Shown here: positions 43,847 to 52,360 of the stretch, piece by piece | Position numbering within the stretch: position 1 is the stretch's first letter | Layout of the letters: every line of letters starts with the position of its first letter | Source: Vogesella margarita | Lineage (GTDB): Bacteria; Pseudomonadota; Gammaproteobacteria; Burkholderiales; Chromobacteriaceae | Direction: 5' to 3' | DNA length: 64,000 nt | NCBI RefSeq assembly: GCF_028548475.1 | Contig: NZ_JAQQLE010000005.1 | Location: 1 to 64,000, forward strand | Made by a program: the position numbers and the translations under genes | Notes under the pieces: generated by a model | The model's input: only the letters and a program-made list of their open reading frames with translations | Databases searched by the model: none | What the model was told of the DNA's origin: nothing

Positions 43847-45019
43847 TTACTGGGCGCGGGCGACCGGCTTCGGCTTGCGCTTCGCCACCGGCTTGGCCTG
43901 CTTGGCTGGTTTGGCCGGCTTCTTGACCGCCGGCGCCGCGGCAACGGCCTCCTCTGCCGCTTGCGCCGCCTCGTCCACCGCCACCTCGTCGTCGCCCTCG
44001 ACCGCATCCTCCCCCTCATCGGCAGGATGCTTGCCGCCCAGCCACGACGGCGGCGTGAGATCGGTGAAGCTCACTACATTGTTCGCCGTCGGCTGCATGC
44101 TGAACACCGGCTGCTCGTGGTTGCTCAGGCGCAACGTGGACGCCACCGTCACCGCCAGTTCCTTCTCTTTCGGCATCGAGAACTCGCGCAGCTCGCTGAC
44201 GCCCAGCAGCTTGCCGCTGCGGCTGACCAGCAGGTCGGTCTGCGAGCTGGTCTGCAGTTCTTCCTGCGACGCGTCCAGCAGCGGGCCGACGGCGGTGGCG
44301 AATTCCTCCACCTCCTTCTGGTGCTCGCCGGCGTGACGGCGTGCCAGCTGCAGGAATTCCTGCACCGCCTGCTTGCTCATCTTCGCCTCGGCCAGCGGGT
44401 CCAGCGTCAGGCGGATGCGGTAGCTGGCGCCGGCTTTGCGCGCCGCCTCGTCCAGCGGCTGGAAGGTGTAGGCCTTGCTGTCGATGGCGGCGTAGATGTT
44501 CTTCGCCACCTGTGGCAGCTCCGCCAGCACCGCGTCTATCGGCAGCTTCTTCACCTTGTCCTGTGGCGCCTGGAACATCACGTACTTGCCCTTGTGCTCA
44601 CCACGCAGCGCCGGGATCGCCAGATCCAGCACCGAGGCGTCCACCCACAGCGTCAGCGTGTTCAGCTCGGCCAGCATCGGCAGGCGCAGCCAGGTCTCGG
44701 CGTTCGGCCGGCTGAAGCGGAAGGTCGGCGTCATCTCGACACGGCTCTTGCTCATGTCCACCGCGCCGCGCAGCTCCAGGCTGAACGATCTGGCCACTTC
44801 GCCAATCACGTCGCCTTCCACCAGGCTTTCCACCTTGCCCGGCAGGCGGATGGCCTTGACGCGCACCTCGCCGTCGAAGTTGTAGCGCGCCAGCCGCGCG
44901 TTCTGTTCGATGGTTTGGATCGCCGCCGCGTCTGCGGTCTTGTTGGCCAGCGGCGACGCGCAGCCGCCCAGCATCAGGCCGGATAGCGTCACGGCAACAG
45001 CCAGTGCACGAGGTTTCAT
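43847..45019 (-). CDS. Lipoprotein of unknown function with Ala/Lys-rich tail
   Basis: 390 residues from ATG 45019 (GAAAGGACATC upstream). The lipobox is LGGC. The mature protein begins ASPLANKTADAAAIQTIEQN and is mostly beta and amphipathic in character (FSLELRGAVDMSKSRVEMTP, TLWVDASVLDLAIPALRGEH). The last 60 residues are a low-complexity acidic then Ala/Pro/Lys-rich tail (KKPAKPAKQAKPVAKRKPKP), which could contact peptidoglycan or the outer-membrane face. Family not recognised; a LolA- or DUF-type periplasmic lipoprotein is possible. Confidence 0.8.
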   Translation of the reverse strand: MKPRALAVAVTLSGLMLGGCASPLANKTADAAAIQTIEQNARLARYNFDGEVRVKAIRLPGKVESLVEGDVIGEVARSFSLELRGAVDMSKSRVEMTPTFRFSRPNAETWLRLPMLAELNTLTLWVDASVLDLAIPALRGEHKGKYVMFQAPQDKVKKLPIDAVLAELPQVAKNIYAAIDSKAYTFQPLDEAARKAGASYRIRLTLDPLAEAKMSKQAVQEFLQLARRHAGEHQKEVEEFATAVGPLLDASQEELQTSSQTDLLVSRSGKLLGVSELREFSMPKEKELAVTVASTLRLSNHEQPVFSMQPTANNVVSFTDLTPPSWLGGKHPADEGEDAVEGDDEVAVDEAAQAAEEAVAAAPAVKKPAKPAKQAKPVAKRKPKPVARAQ

Positions 45020-45198
45020 GATGTCCTTTCGATGGAAGCCGCCGGCCATGCCGGTGCGACAAAACCGTCCATGCTACTGATTTGTCATTTACGCGGCAAG
45101 CAAGGCATGGCGGTGGCGGGCGCGGCTTCCGGTATAATCGATCCCCATCTTCAACCCGTGGCGCCCGCCGTCACGACACCGTCCGCCCTCGCCGAACC

Positions 45199-45894
45199 AT
45201 GAATCTGACACATATCAAGGCCGTCGCCTTCGACCTCGACGGCACCCTGGTCGACTCCATCGCCGACCTCGCCGCCAGCGCCAACGCCATGCGCGCCGAA
45301 CTGGGCCTCGCCCCGCTGGCCGCCGAACGCATCCAGTCCCACGTCGGCGACGGCGTCGCCAGCCTGGTGCACCGCGCACTGACCGACGAACGCGACGGCC
45401 AAGCCGACGCGGCGCTGTGGGAACGAGGTTTCACCTTCTTCATCCAGCACTACCACCGCCACCTGACCGTGCACACCCGCATGTACCCCGGCGCCGCCGA
45501 AGGCCTCAAGCTGCTGCACGGCTTCGGCCTGCCGCTGGTGGTGGTCACCAACAAGTCCGAACGGCTGGCCGTGCCGCTGCTGGCGCAACTGGGCATCGAC
45601 AGCGCCTTCAGCCTGATCCTCGGCGGCGACAGCCTGCCCGAGAAAAAACCGTCGCCGCTGCCGCTGCAGCATGTCGCCGAGGTGCTGGGCATCACGCCGC
45701 AGCAGATCGTCATGGTCGGCGATTCGGAAAACGACGTGCTGTGCGCCCGCGCCGCCGGCAGCGCCGCCGTGGCCGTCAGCTACGGCTACCGCGATGCGGC
45801 CAACCTGCACGCCGACCTGGTGATCGACAGCCTGGTCGAGCTGTTCGCGCTGCTGAAAAAATCCGCCGAAGTACCGCAAAACCTGCGCGTATAA
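45199..45894 (+). CDS. gph: Phosphoglycolate phosphatase
   Basis: 231 residues from ATG 45199. VAFDLDGTLVDSIADLAASA is HAD motif I, PLVVVTNKSERLAV motif II, GGDSLPEKKPSPLPLQHVAE motif III and MVGDSENDVLCARAAGSAAV motif IV. The DGTLVDS-IADL pattern and DSENDV fit Gph. It salvages 2-phosphoglycolate. The rpe-gph-trpE neighbourhood is common in beta- and gammaproteobacteria. Its TAA overlaps the left end of copy 3 of the dispersed element. Confidence 0.93.
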   Translation: MNLTHIKAVAFDLDGTLVDSIADLAASANAMRAELGLAPLAAERIQSHVGDGVASLVHRALTDERDGQADAALWERGFTFFIQHYHRHLTVHTRMYPGAAEGLKLLHGFGLPLVVVTNKSERLAVPLLAQLGIDSAFSLILGGDSLPEKKPSPLPLQHVAEVLGITPQQIVMVGDSENDVLCARAAGSAAVAVSYGYRDAANLHADLVIDSLVELFALLKKSAEVPQNLRV

Positions 45895-46037
45895 GAACGT
45901 GTTCACGATCTAGCGAGCTAGAGCGAGACAAGGCGAAAACGGCTGAGGAAGCGGAATTTACAAGTAGTAAATGAGCATTCCGAAGCCGTTTTTAACGCCG
46001 TATCGCCGACGCGCAGCAGATCGTGAACAGGTTCTAA
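45892..46037 (-). repeat. Dispersed inverted-end element, copy 3 (best preserved)
   Basis: 146 bp. The ends are TAAGAACGTGTTCACGATCT and AGATCGTGAACAGGTTCTAA, inverted repeats with 19 of 20 positions matching. Between them lie GACAAGGCGAAAACGGCTG and GCATTCCGAAGCCGTTTTTA, which match copies 1 and 2 in inverse orientation. It separates the gph stop from the gph terminator at 46046-46079, as an insertion into the 3' untranslated region would. Confidence 0.8.
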
Positions 46038-46045
46038 GCGCGGCC

Positions 46046-46079
46046 ACGCCTGCTACCTCTGTACGGCGCAGGCGTTTTT
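46046..46079 (+). terminator. Terminator of gph
   Basis: ACGCCTGC (46046-46053) pairs with GCAGGCGT (46068-46075), followed by TTTTT. It is separated from the gph stop by the dispersed element. Confidence 0.75.
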
Positions 46080-46131
46080 GCGCAAGAATAGCCGTTCCGT
46101 TTACGCATCCACACTTGATAAAGCCTGCATC

Positions 46132-46176
46132 ATGAGATTCCAGCCCGATCGTGCCAGTTGGCGATGGCGACGCTAG
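46132..46176 (+). CDS. Candidate trp leader peptide
   Basis: A 14-residue frame, MRFQPDRASWRWRR, ends in TAG 46174-46176, 46 bp before trpE. Two Trp codons separated by one Arg codon fall near its end, as in leader peptides used for transcription attenuation. The following GGCGACG-CTAGA-CGCCGCC can form a short stem with one mismatch, and a CCTTTT lies a little further on. A strong terminator and a good ribosome site for the leader are not obvious, so this is tentative. Confidence 0.4.
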   Translation: MRFQPDRASWRWRR

Positions 46177-46222
46177 ACGCCGCCCCGCCCCGCTCCTTTT
46201 GACCTGACACCCTGGAACGATC

Positions 46223-47686
46223 ATGACACCACAACAATTCTCCGAACTGGCCAGCGCAGGCTACAACCGCATCCCCGTCACCCTCGAACTGTTCGCCGAC
46301 CTCGACACCCCGCTGTCGGTGTACCTGAAGCTGGCCAACCAGCCCTACTCCTACCTGCTGGAATCGGTGGTCGGCGGCGAACGCTCCGGCCGCTACTCCT
46401 TCATCGGCCTGCCGGCCACCACCCGGCTGCGGGTGCAGGGCACGGGCGTGCAGGTGGAATACGGTGACAAGGTGATCGAGCGCCACGAAGGCGACCCGCT
46501 CGCCTTCATCGAGGCCTTCAGCCAGCGCTTCCACACCCCGCCTATCGCCGGACTGCCGCGCTTTACCGGCGGCCTGGTCGGCTACTTCGGCTACGACACC
46601 GTGCGCTACGTCGAGAAAAGGTTGGCCGCCACGCAAAAGCCGGACCCGGTCGGCACCCCCGACATCCTGCTGATGCTGTCGGAAGAGCTGGCGGTGGTCG
46701 ACAACCTGTCCGGCAAGCTGTACCTGGTGGTGTACGCCGATCCGGCGGTGCCGAACGCGCTGCAGAAGGCCAACGCCCGCCTCGGCCAGCTGCGCAGCAA
46801 GCTGCGCGAGCCGGTGGCCATCCCGCTGTCGCTGCCGTCGGTTGCCACCGAGGCGGTGTCGGAATACGGCGAGGACGCGTTCAAGCAGGCGGTCAGCGAT
46901 GCCAAGAACTACATTCTCGACGGCGACATCATGCAGGTGGTGCTGGCGCAGCGGCTGAGCATGCCGTTCGCCGAATCGCCGCTGGCGCTGTACCGCGCGC
47001 TGCGCAGCCTGAACCCGTCGCCGTACATGTTCTTCTACCACTTCGACGATTTCCACGTCGTCGGCGCCTCGCCGGAAATCCTGGTGCGCCGCGAGAACGA
47101 CACCGTGACCGTGCGCCCGATCGCCGGCACCCGCCCGCGCGGCAAGACGCGCGAAGAGGACCTGGCGCTGGCGGAAGACCTGCTGGCCGATCCGAAGGAA
47201 ATCGCCGAGCACGTGATGCTGATGGACCTCGGCCGCAACGACGTTGGCCGCGTCGCCGACACCGGCAGCGTGGCGATCACCGAGAACATGATCATCGAAC
47301 GCTACTCGCACGTGATGCACATCGTGTCCAGTGTCGAGGGCAAGGTGCAGCCCGACGTCTCCAATATCGACATCCTGAAGGCCACCTTCCCCGCCGGCAC
47401 CCTGTCCGGCGCGCCGAAGGTGCGCGCGATGGAAATCATCGACGAGTTCGAGCCGACCAAGCGCGGCGTGTACGGCGGCGCCGTCGGTTATCTGGGCTTT
47501 ACCGGCGACATGGACCTGGCGATCGCGATCCGCACCGCGGTGATCAAGAACGAGGTGCTGTACGTGCAGTCCGGCGCCGGCGTGGTGGCGGACTCGGTGC
47601 CGGAATCGGAATGGCTGGAAACGCAGAACAAGGCGCGCGCGGTGATCCGGGCCGCCGAGCTGGTGCAGCACGGCCTCGACGCCTGA
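46223..47686 (+). CDS. trpE: Anthranilate synthase component I
   Basis: 487 residues. The N-terminal [20 protein letters not shown] contains the LLES motif of the tryptophan feedback site. [56 protein letters not shown] and [20 protein letters not shown] are the chorismate-enzyme signatures. It makes anthranilate from chorismate with the TrpG subunit, which is not next to it here. Two uptake-like words lie inside (46618-46630 and 47241-47251), and an inverted pair forms the hairpin after its stop. Confidence 0.97.
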   Translation: MTPQQFSELASAGYNRIPVTLELFADLDTPLSVYLKLANQPYSYLLESVVGGERSGRYSFIGLPATTRLRVQGTGVQVEYGDKVIERHEGDPLAFIEAFSQRFHTPPIAGLPRFTGGLVGYFGYDTVRYVEKRLAATQKPDPVGTPDILLMLSEELAVVDNLSGKLYLVVYADPAVPNALQKANARLGQLRSKLREPVAIPLSLPSVATEAVSEYGEDAFKQAVSDAKNYILDGDIMQVVLAQRLSMPFAESPLALYRALRSLNPSPYMFFYHFDDFHVVGASPEILVRRENDTVTVRPIAGTRPRGKTREEDLALAEDLLADPKEIAEHVMLMDLGRNDVGRVADTGSVAITENMIIERYSHVMHIVSSVEGKVQPDVSNIDILKATFPAGTLSGAPKVRAMEIIDEFEPTKRGVYGGAVGYLGFTGDMDLAIAIRTAVIKNEVLYVQSGAGVVADSVPESEWLETQNKARAVIRAAELVQHGLDA

Positions 47687-47708
47687 TTCACATCCGCTGA
47701 AAAACACT

Positions 47709-47739
47709 GCGGCCAACCTTGTCACAAGGTTGGCCGCAA
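47709..47739. terminator. Inverted uptake-like pair between trpE and a convergent gene
   Basis: TGCGGCCAACCTTG-TCA-CAAGGTTGGCCGCA, 14-bp arms, 22 bp after the trpE stop and 6 bp before the end of the convergent gene. It can serve both directions, although it has no T-tract. Confidence 0.7.
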
Positions 47740-47745
47740 TGCATT

Positions 47746-48480
47746 TCAGGGCAGGCGTTGCGGCATGTCCGGCCAGCGGGCGTAGCGCTGCTCGATGCCG
47801 TGCCAGCTGCCGTCGCGCTTGAGCATGGTCAGCGCCTGCCGCAGCTGCTGCACCACGCCGGCATCCAGCTTGCGGTTGCAGGCCAGGTACAGGTTGACAC
47901 GGTTGAAGGCCAGCACCGGCTGGATGCGCGCGCCCAGCTGCCGCTGCAGCAGCAGGCCGTTGGCGGTGAAACGGTCGCTGGCCCACAGGTCGATGCGGTG
48001 CTGCAGCAGCTTGTCGATGTTGTCGCGGTCCTGCGGTGCGGCGTCGACCTTCATATCGTGCTCGCGCAGATAGCTGTCGCGCACGTCGCCGTAATAGGTG
48101 CCGATGCGCAGGTGGCGCACGTCGTCGAGACGGTAAAACGGGATGAAACGACCGCGCAGCGCGTACAGCGTCCACTCGCTGTGCGTCAGTGGCCCGATCC
48201 ACTGGAACAGCGCCTCGCGCTCCGGCGTACGCGTGACCGAGAACAGGCAGGATTCCGGCGTTGCCAGCACCGTGTTGTAGGCGCGCTGCCACGGATAGGC
48301 GCGCAGCCGGTACGGCAGATTGGCCTGACGCAGCATCGCGATCACCTTGTCGGCGACAAAGCCGGTGACTTGTTGCTCGCGTTCGATCTGGTACGGTGGA
48401 AAGTGTTCGGTGGCAATCAGCAGGCTGCCGGCGCTGGCCAGCTTGGCCGTGGCCAGCAGCAAGGTCAAAATCAGGCGCAT
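47746..48480 (-). CDS. Periplasmic substrate-binding protein (family 3-like)
   Basis: 244 residues from ATG 48480. The signal peptide is MRLILTLLLATAKLASA; a start nine bases upstream (MVA) is also possible. The mature part starts SLLIATEHFPPYQIEREQQV, followed by YAYPWQ-like sequence (YRLRAYPWQRAYNTVLATPE) and FSVTRTPEREALFQWIGPL. This is a common orphan class of SBP3 proteins. An inverted repeat GTCACTG-TGG-CAGTGAC lies upstream at 48573-48589. Confidence 0.85.
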   Translation of the reverse strand: MRLILTLLLATAKLASAGSLLIATEHFPPYQIEREQQVTGFVADKVIAMLRQANLPYRLRAYPWQRAYNTVLATPESCLFSVTRTPEREALFQWIGPLTHSEWTLYALRGRFIPFYRLDDVRHLRIGTYYGDVRDSYLREHDMKVDAAPQDRDNIDKLLQHRIDLWASDRFTANGLLLQRQLGARIQPVLAFNRVNLYLACNRKLDAGVVQQLRQALTMLKRDGSWHGIEQRYARWPDMPQRLP

Positions 48481-48640
48481 GGCAACCATCTGGCAGAATG
48501 AAATCGGCGGCAAAGATAGCAGAAAGCCTGTCACAAAGAATTATTTTTTTCTTAAATACGGCGACATATTTGGTCACTGTGGCAGTGACACCACCAGGCA
48601 CGCCGCCAAAGCGCCCGCAACCCATCCGGACCGGCCGGAT

Positions 48641-49750
48641 TCAGCTCATCAGCCACTCGCGCAGGTACTCGCGCGCCTGGCGCAGCTGCGGCCCGGCCAG
48701 CAGCGTGATGCGCTGCGATTCGGCGCGGCCGACCTCGCTTTCGGTGGGCACGTACAGGCTGGCCAGCATCGCCCTGGCGTGCAGGCCGCCCAGGCCGGCG
48801 ACGCTGTTGAGCTTGAACAGGTTTTCCAGCCCCACGCCTCGCTGCTGGAAGCTGGTGGGCGCGGCGGTCTTGCACTCGATCAGGTACAGCTGGTTGTTGC
48901 ACAGGATCGCCACGTCGTACTCGTTCTCGACATTGCGATGGCTGATCTTGACGCCGACGGCGGCGTCGCTGACCGGCAGGATCTGCGCCAGCTCGGCCAC
49001 CTGCGACAGCAGCCACACCTCCAGCCAGCCGCCGGCCAGAAAGAAGCGCGCCCGCGCATCGAGGCAGCGCATGTGGCCGCTGTCGCGGAATTCCACCATG
49101 CCGCTGGCCAGCAGCCAGTCGTACAGCACGTGCTCGCCGCTGGACAGCGGATGCTGGCTGAACTGCTCGTCGTCCAGGTCGTTGCACAGCCGGTTGAGCA
49201 GCGACAGCGACTTCGGCCGCAGCGCCGCGTGTTCGGCCAGATCGCGTGCCAGCTGCTCGTGGCGCGGGCTGCGCCGCTCCAGCCGGTAGTGGATGGCGAG
49301 GATGCGGCTGCCGTAGAGCGCGAAGTACGCCTCCAGCGACAAGCCCTCGGCGATCTCGGTACCGCTGTGCAGGCGGCTGTTCTCGCCGCCGAGCAGCCAG
49401 ATCAGTCGGTCGCGCTCGTGCTCCACCGCCATCAGCGGCAGCCGGTGTTCGCGCGCCAGGTCGTAGGCCAGCGCCGCCTGCACCGGCGACGCGGCACTGA
49501 TATTGAAGCAGACCCCGCTTTGCACCAGCTCCTGCAGGCGCTGCCGCAGCGCCAGCGGCTGGCTGTCCGCCGGCAGCGTCTCCACCGCCGCGTTCAGGTG
49601 CAGCTTGTTGCAGACCCCGACAATATCGAAGGCGAGATCGAGATGACCGCGGTGGCACAGCAGCGTCACCCGGTCGATCTCGAAGCGCGCGTCCAGCGCC
49701 GGGGTAATGATGTCGCTGACGACATGGTCAACAAAGGCGAGCAGGTGCAC
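48641..49750 (-). CDS. Card1/Can2-like (DUF1887) nuclease with N-terminal CARF-like domain
   Basis: 369 residues from a GTG start (GAAGGG upstream). The C-terminal PD-(D/E)xK core is clear: FLAGGWLEVWLLSQVAELAQ, NVENEYDVAILCNNQLYLIE (Glu277, Asp279), ECKTA (Glu292, Lys294) and SVAGLGGLHARAMLASLYVP. These match DUF1887 proteins such as Card1. The N-terminal 120 residues look Rossmann-like, with GVCFNISAASPVQAALAYDL where CARF domains have a TGGTK-type ligand loop. Known relatives are activated by cyclic oligoadenylate from type III CRISPR. No CRISPR array or cas gene is in this window, so the trigger is unknown. Confidence 0.75.
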   Translation of the reverse strand: MHLLAFVDHVVSDIITPALDARFEIDRVTLLCHRGHLDLAFDIVGVCNKLHLNAAVETLPADSQPLALRQRLQELVQSGVCFNISAASPVQAALAYDLAREHRLPLMAVEHERDRLIWLLGGENSRLHSGTEIAEGLSLEAYFALYGSRILAIHYRLERRSPRHEQLARDLAEHAALRPKSLSLLNRLCNDLDDEQFSQHPLSSGEHVLYDWLLASGMVEFRDSGHMRCLDARARFFLAGGWLEVWLLSQVAELAQILPVSDAAVGVKISHRNVENEYDVAILCNNQLYLIECKTAAPTSFQQRGVGLENLFKLNSVAGLGGLHARAMLASLYVPTESEVGRAESQRITLLAGPQLRQAREYLREWLMS

Positions 49751-49831
49751 GGGGAGCGCCCTTCAGGGAATGGTCTCCCTGATTCTAGACGCAAGCCGTC
49801 ACCCTGTCCGCGTCGCCGGCCGCATGCGGCC

Positions 49832-49852
49832 ATGCGGCCAAGGTTGGCCGCA
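49832..49852. terminator. Uptake-like pair between the PepSY and nuclease genes
   Basis: TGCGGCCA-AGGT-TGGCCGCA with CCAAGGTTGGCCGCA overlapping, 12 bp after the stop of the PepSY gene on the minus strand. Confidence 0.55.
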
Positions 49853-49863
49853 GGCAGCAACGC

Positions 49864-51246
49864 TCAGCGCAGGAAGGCCAGCGCCGGCACGCGGCGCAGC
49901 AGCAGCCAGTCCAGCAGCAGGATGACGACAAAGGATGCGCCTACCAGCGGGAAGACCACGCCCAGCGCCAGCATGATCAGCAGCGCGCCCCGCCATAGCG
50001 GGGTGTCCGGCGCGTCGGCGGGTGCCCCCAGGCGGCCGGCCGGCTTGCGCTGCCACCACATGACGAGGCCGCTGACGCTGCCCAGCAGCACCAGCAGGCA
50101 GATGGCCGCCATCAGCAACTGGTTGGCGAGGCCGAAGAACTTGCCTTCGTGGGCCACCACGCCGAACTCCACCACCCTGGGCACCAGCGCGTAATCCTTG
50201 AAACGGATGTCGGCCAGTACCTTGCCGCTGTACTGGTCGATGTGCAGCGTGGCCTCGTTGCGCGGATCGTCCGGGAATACCGACACCGTGAATACGCCCT
50301 CGTCGCCGTCCGGCAGCGCGATGTTGTAGCCCGGCACCACGCCACGGGCGTTGGCGGTGTCCACCACCTGCTGCAGCGCGACCTGCGGCGTGGCCGCCTG
50401 CACTGCCGCACCCTTATGCGCGGCGTGCGGATCGGTGGACTTGGGCAGCGGCATCGGCTCTACCGCCCACGGCACGACTTTCTCCTCGGTGCTGTTCAGG
50501 CTCAGCGCCTTCCGGTCCGACCTGGGCACGTCGTCCCACATCTGCGCCGGGAACTGGCTCCACACCGCGGCAAACTTCGCGCCCCACAAGCCGGTCCAGG
50601 CCAGGCCGGACAGCAGCATGAACAGCAGGAAGATCGCGCTCCAGAAGCCGGTCACGGCGTGGATGTCACGCCAGAAGGCGCGGCCGCCGGCGCTGAAGCG
50701 CGGCCAGAACACCGCCAGCTTGCCGCGCCCGCGCGGCCACCACAGGTAGAGGCCGGACACCAGCAGCACCAGCGCCCAGCTGCAAGCCAGCTCGATCAGG
50801 TAATCGCCAGGCTTGCCCGCCAGCAACTCGCCGTGCAGCTTCAGCATGATGGCCTGCAGGTTGTTGTTCTCGTCCAGCGTGCCCAGCACCTTGCCCTGGT
50901 ACGGGTCCACGTACACGCCCAGCCTGGCGTCGGCGGTCTTGACGATGATCTTGGCACTGCGATCCGGCGCCGCCGGCGGCTGGTAGCGCAGCACGCTGGC
51001 ATCCGGGTACTGCGCTTTCACCGCCGCCACCAGGTGGTCGGCCGGGTGCGCCGGGGTGCTGGCGGCCGGCACGTTGAGCAGGCTGCCGTACATCATCTGA
51101 TCCAGCTGCGGCTTGAACAGGTAGACCATGCCGGTGATGGCCAGCATGATCATGAACGGGGCCACCAGCAGGCCGGCATAGAAATGCCAGCGCCAGGCCA
51201 CCGTGTAGTAGCGGGGGGTCTTCTTTTCGGCAATGACGGCCATCAT
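49864..51246 (-). CDS. PepSY-associated membrane protein (PiuB-like)
   Basis: 460 residues with four or more membrane helices: WRWHFYAGLLVAPFMIMLAI near the N-terminus, LACSWALVLLVSGLYLWWPR, FWSAIFLLFMLLSGLAWTGL, and a C-terminal group (LLMAAICLLVLLGSVSGLVM). PepSY-type periplasmic segments contain YVDPYQGKVLGTLDENNNLQ and HIDQYSGKVLADIRFKDYAL. Family members are iron-siderophore or ferric reductase components of the inner membrane and are often next to TonB receptors. None is visible here; the nearest partner is a small serine hydrolase. Confidence 0.87.
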   Translation of the reverse strand: MMAVIAEKKTPRYYTVAWRWHFYAGLLVAPFMIMLAITGMVYLFKPQLDQMMYGSLLNVPAASTPAHPADHLVAAVKAQYPDASVLRYQPPAAPDRSAKIIVKTADARLGVYVDPYQGKVLGTLDENNNLQAIMLKLHGELLAGKPGDYLIELACSWALVLLVSGLYLWWPRGRGKLAVFWPRFSAGGRAFWRDIHAVTGFWSAIFLLFMLLSGLAWTGLWGAKFAAVWSQFPAQMWDDVPRSDRKALSLNSTEEKVVPWAVEPMPLPKSTDPHAAHKGAAVQAATPQVALQQVVDTANARGVVPGYNIALPDGDEGVFTVSVFPDDPRNEATLHIDQYSGKVLADIRFKDYALVPRVVEFGVVAHEGKFFGLANQLLMAAICLLVLLGSVSGLVMWWQRKPAGRLGAPADAPDTPLWRGALLIMLALGVVFPLVGASFVVILLLDWLLLRRVPALAFLR

Positions 51247-51330
51247 CGTTCTCGGTGAGGGGGAAGGCCGGCATTGTTAAGGTTGGCCGCAACGGCCACA
51301 AGGCGGTGCGACACTATGTCGCAGCCGCGC

Positions 51331-51909
51331 TCAGGCGCAGCGCGACGCCTGCCGCTGCCGCCGGATATCGGCTACCAGCGCGGCCAGATGGGTGAAGCCG
51401 TCCTGCCAGCGGGTGTGGCCGGAGGCGGTGTTGACATGGCCGGCGTCGCGCAGCCAGTGCAGCGGGCTTTGCCACAGCGCCGCCATCCGCGCACTGCGCA
51501 GCGGCAGACTGAACGGATCGCTGTCGCTGGCCACCACCCGCGCCGGGAACGGCAGTGCCTCTTCCGGCAAAGGCGCAAACGGCTGCAGTGCGGCCGGGGC
51601 ACTGGCACGCTCGACGTCCGCCGGCGCCACCAGCAACGCACCGGCAAGCCGGTTGCCGTAGCGCGCCGCGTAGTGCGCCACCGCGGCGCAACCCAGGCTG
51701 TGCGCGATCACGATCACCGGCTGCGTGGCGGCGGCCACCGCCGCGTCCAGCGCCGCCAGCCAGTCGTCCAGCTGCGGCGTCTGCCAGTCGTGGTTGGCCA
51801 CCCGCGTGGCGGCCAACGTTTGCTGCCAGTGGCTCTGCCAGTGCTCGGGGCCGGAATTGTTCCAGCCCGGCTGGATGATGTAGTCGAAGCCGGAAAAATC
51901 GTGCGCCAT
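51331..51909 (-). CDS. RBBP9/YdeN-family serine hydrolase
   Basis: 192 residues. YIIQPGWNNSGPEHWQSHWQ is the conserved family start, VIVIAHSLGCAAVAHYAARY holds the nucleophile Ser (HSLG), ARVVASDSDPFSLP the acid Asp, and WLRDAGHVNTASGHTRWQDG the catalytic His. A compact alpha/beta hydrolase with unknown substrate. An uptake-like word of reduced match lies at 51808-51820. It is 85 bp upstream of the PepSY gene on the same strand. Confidence 0.9.
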   Translation of the reverse strand: MAHDFSGFDYIIQPGWNNSGPEHWQSHWQQTLAATRVANHDWQTPQLDDWLAALDAAVAAATQPVIVIAHSLGCAAVAHYAARYGNRLAGALLVAPADVERASAPAALQPFAPLPEEALPFPARVVASDSDPFSLPLRSARMAALWQSPLHWLRDAGHVNTASGHTRWQDGFTHLAALVADIRRQRQASRCA

Positions 51910-51963
51910 GCTGCTGCCCCCAAAGTGTGGAAAGATTCTGCCGTCACCTTAACCGCGCCCCTA

Positions 51964-52011
51964 TATTTCCAAAAATAATCAATTATTGTTTTGTTATTCT
52001 TTTTGGAAATA
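51964..52011. promoter_or_regulatory. 12-bp perfect inverted repeat between divergent transcripts
   Basis: TATTTCCAAAAA (51964-51975) and TTTTTGGAAATA (52000-52011) lie 24 bp apart in an AT-rich stretch. They sit upstream of both the hydrolase gene and the cobalamin riboswitch, so this may be a regulator-binding site for either side. Confidence 0.5.
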
Positions 52012-52054
52012 CAAAAGCCGGCAGCGCCCGATGCCGATCTGCTAAAATCGCAGA

Positions 52055-52240
52055 CTGCCTTGGTGCTTCGCCGGCGCATGCCGGCAAGTTAAACGGGAAA
52101 CAGGTGAGACCTGTGCTGCCCCCGCAACGGTGCGTTTCTATGGTCCAGCGGCCCTGCCGTCACGACCGCCCTGCCCATCGCCACTGTGAGTCATCACGGG
52201 AAGGCGGGCAGACGGCGAAACCAGCCCGGATACCGGCCAC
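52055..52240 (+). ncRNA. Cobalamin (AdoCbl) riboswitch
   Basis: The order of conserved blocks is diagnostic: GCCTTGGTGCTTCG near the 5' end, AAACGGGAAACAGGTGAGACC, CTGTGCTGCCCCCGCAACGGT, then near the 3' end GGGAAGGCGGGCAG and CCAGCCCGGATACCGGCC. It lies about 120 bp before btuC. By family, binding of adenosylcobalamin lowers expression of the downstream transport and synthesis genes. The expression platform (probably masking of the btuC ribosome site) was not resolved. Confidence 0.93.
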
Positions 52241-52360
52241 GGCGAACGCGCGCACTGCCCGGCAGTGCGTCCCGACACATGCTGCGGAGGGCGGCATCCG
52301 GTCAGATGGCTGATCCGTGCGCCTGACGCCTGCCCCTTCCGCGATTCCGATATCGCGCCC

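Noticed and set aside
46130-48625. An 831-codon minus-strand frame across trpE and into the next gene
   Set aside because: It covers trpE and the terminator in antisense and has no recognisable domain; the real minus-strand gene here is 47746-48480 in another frame.
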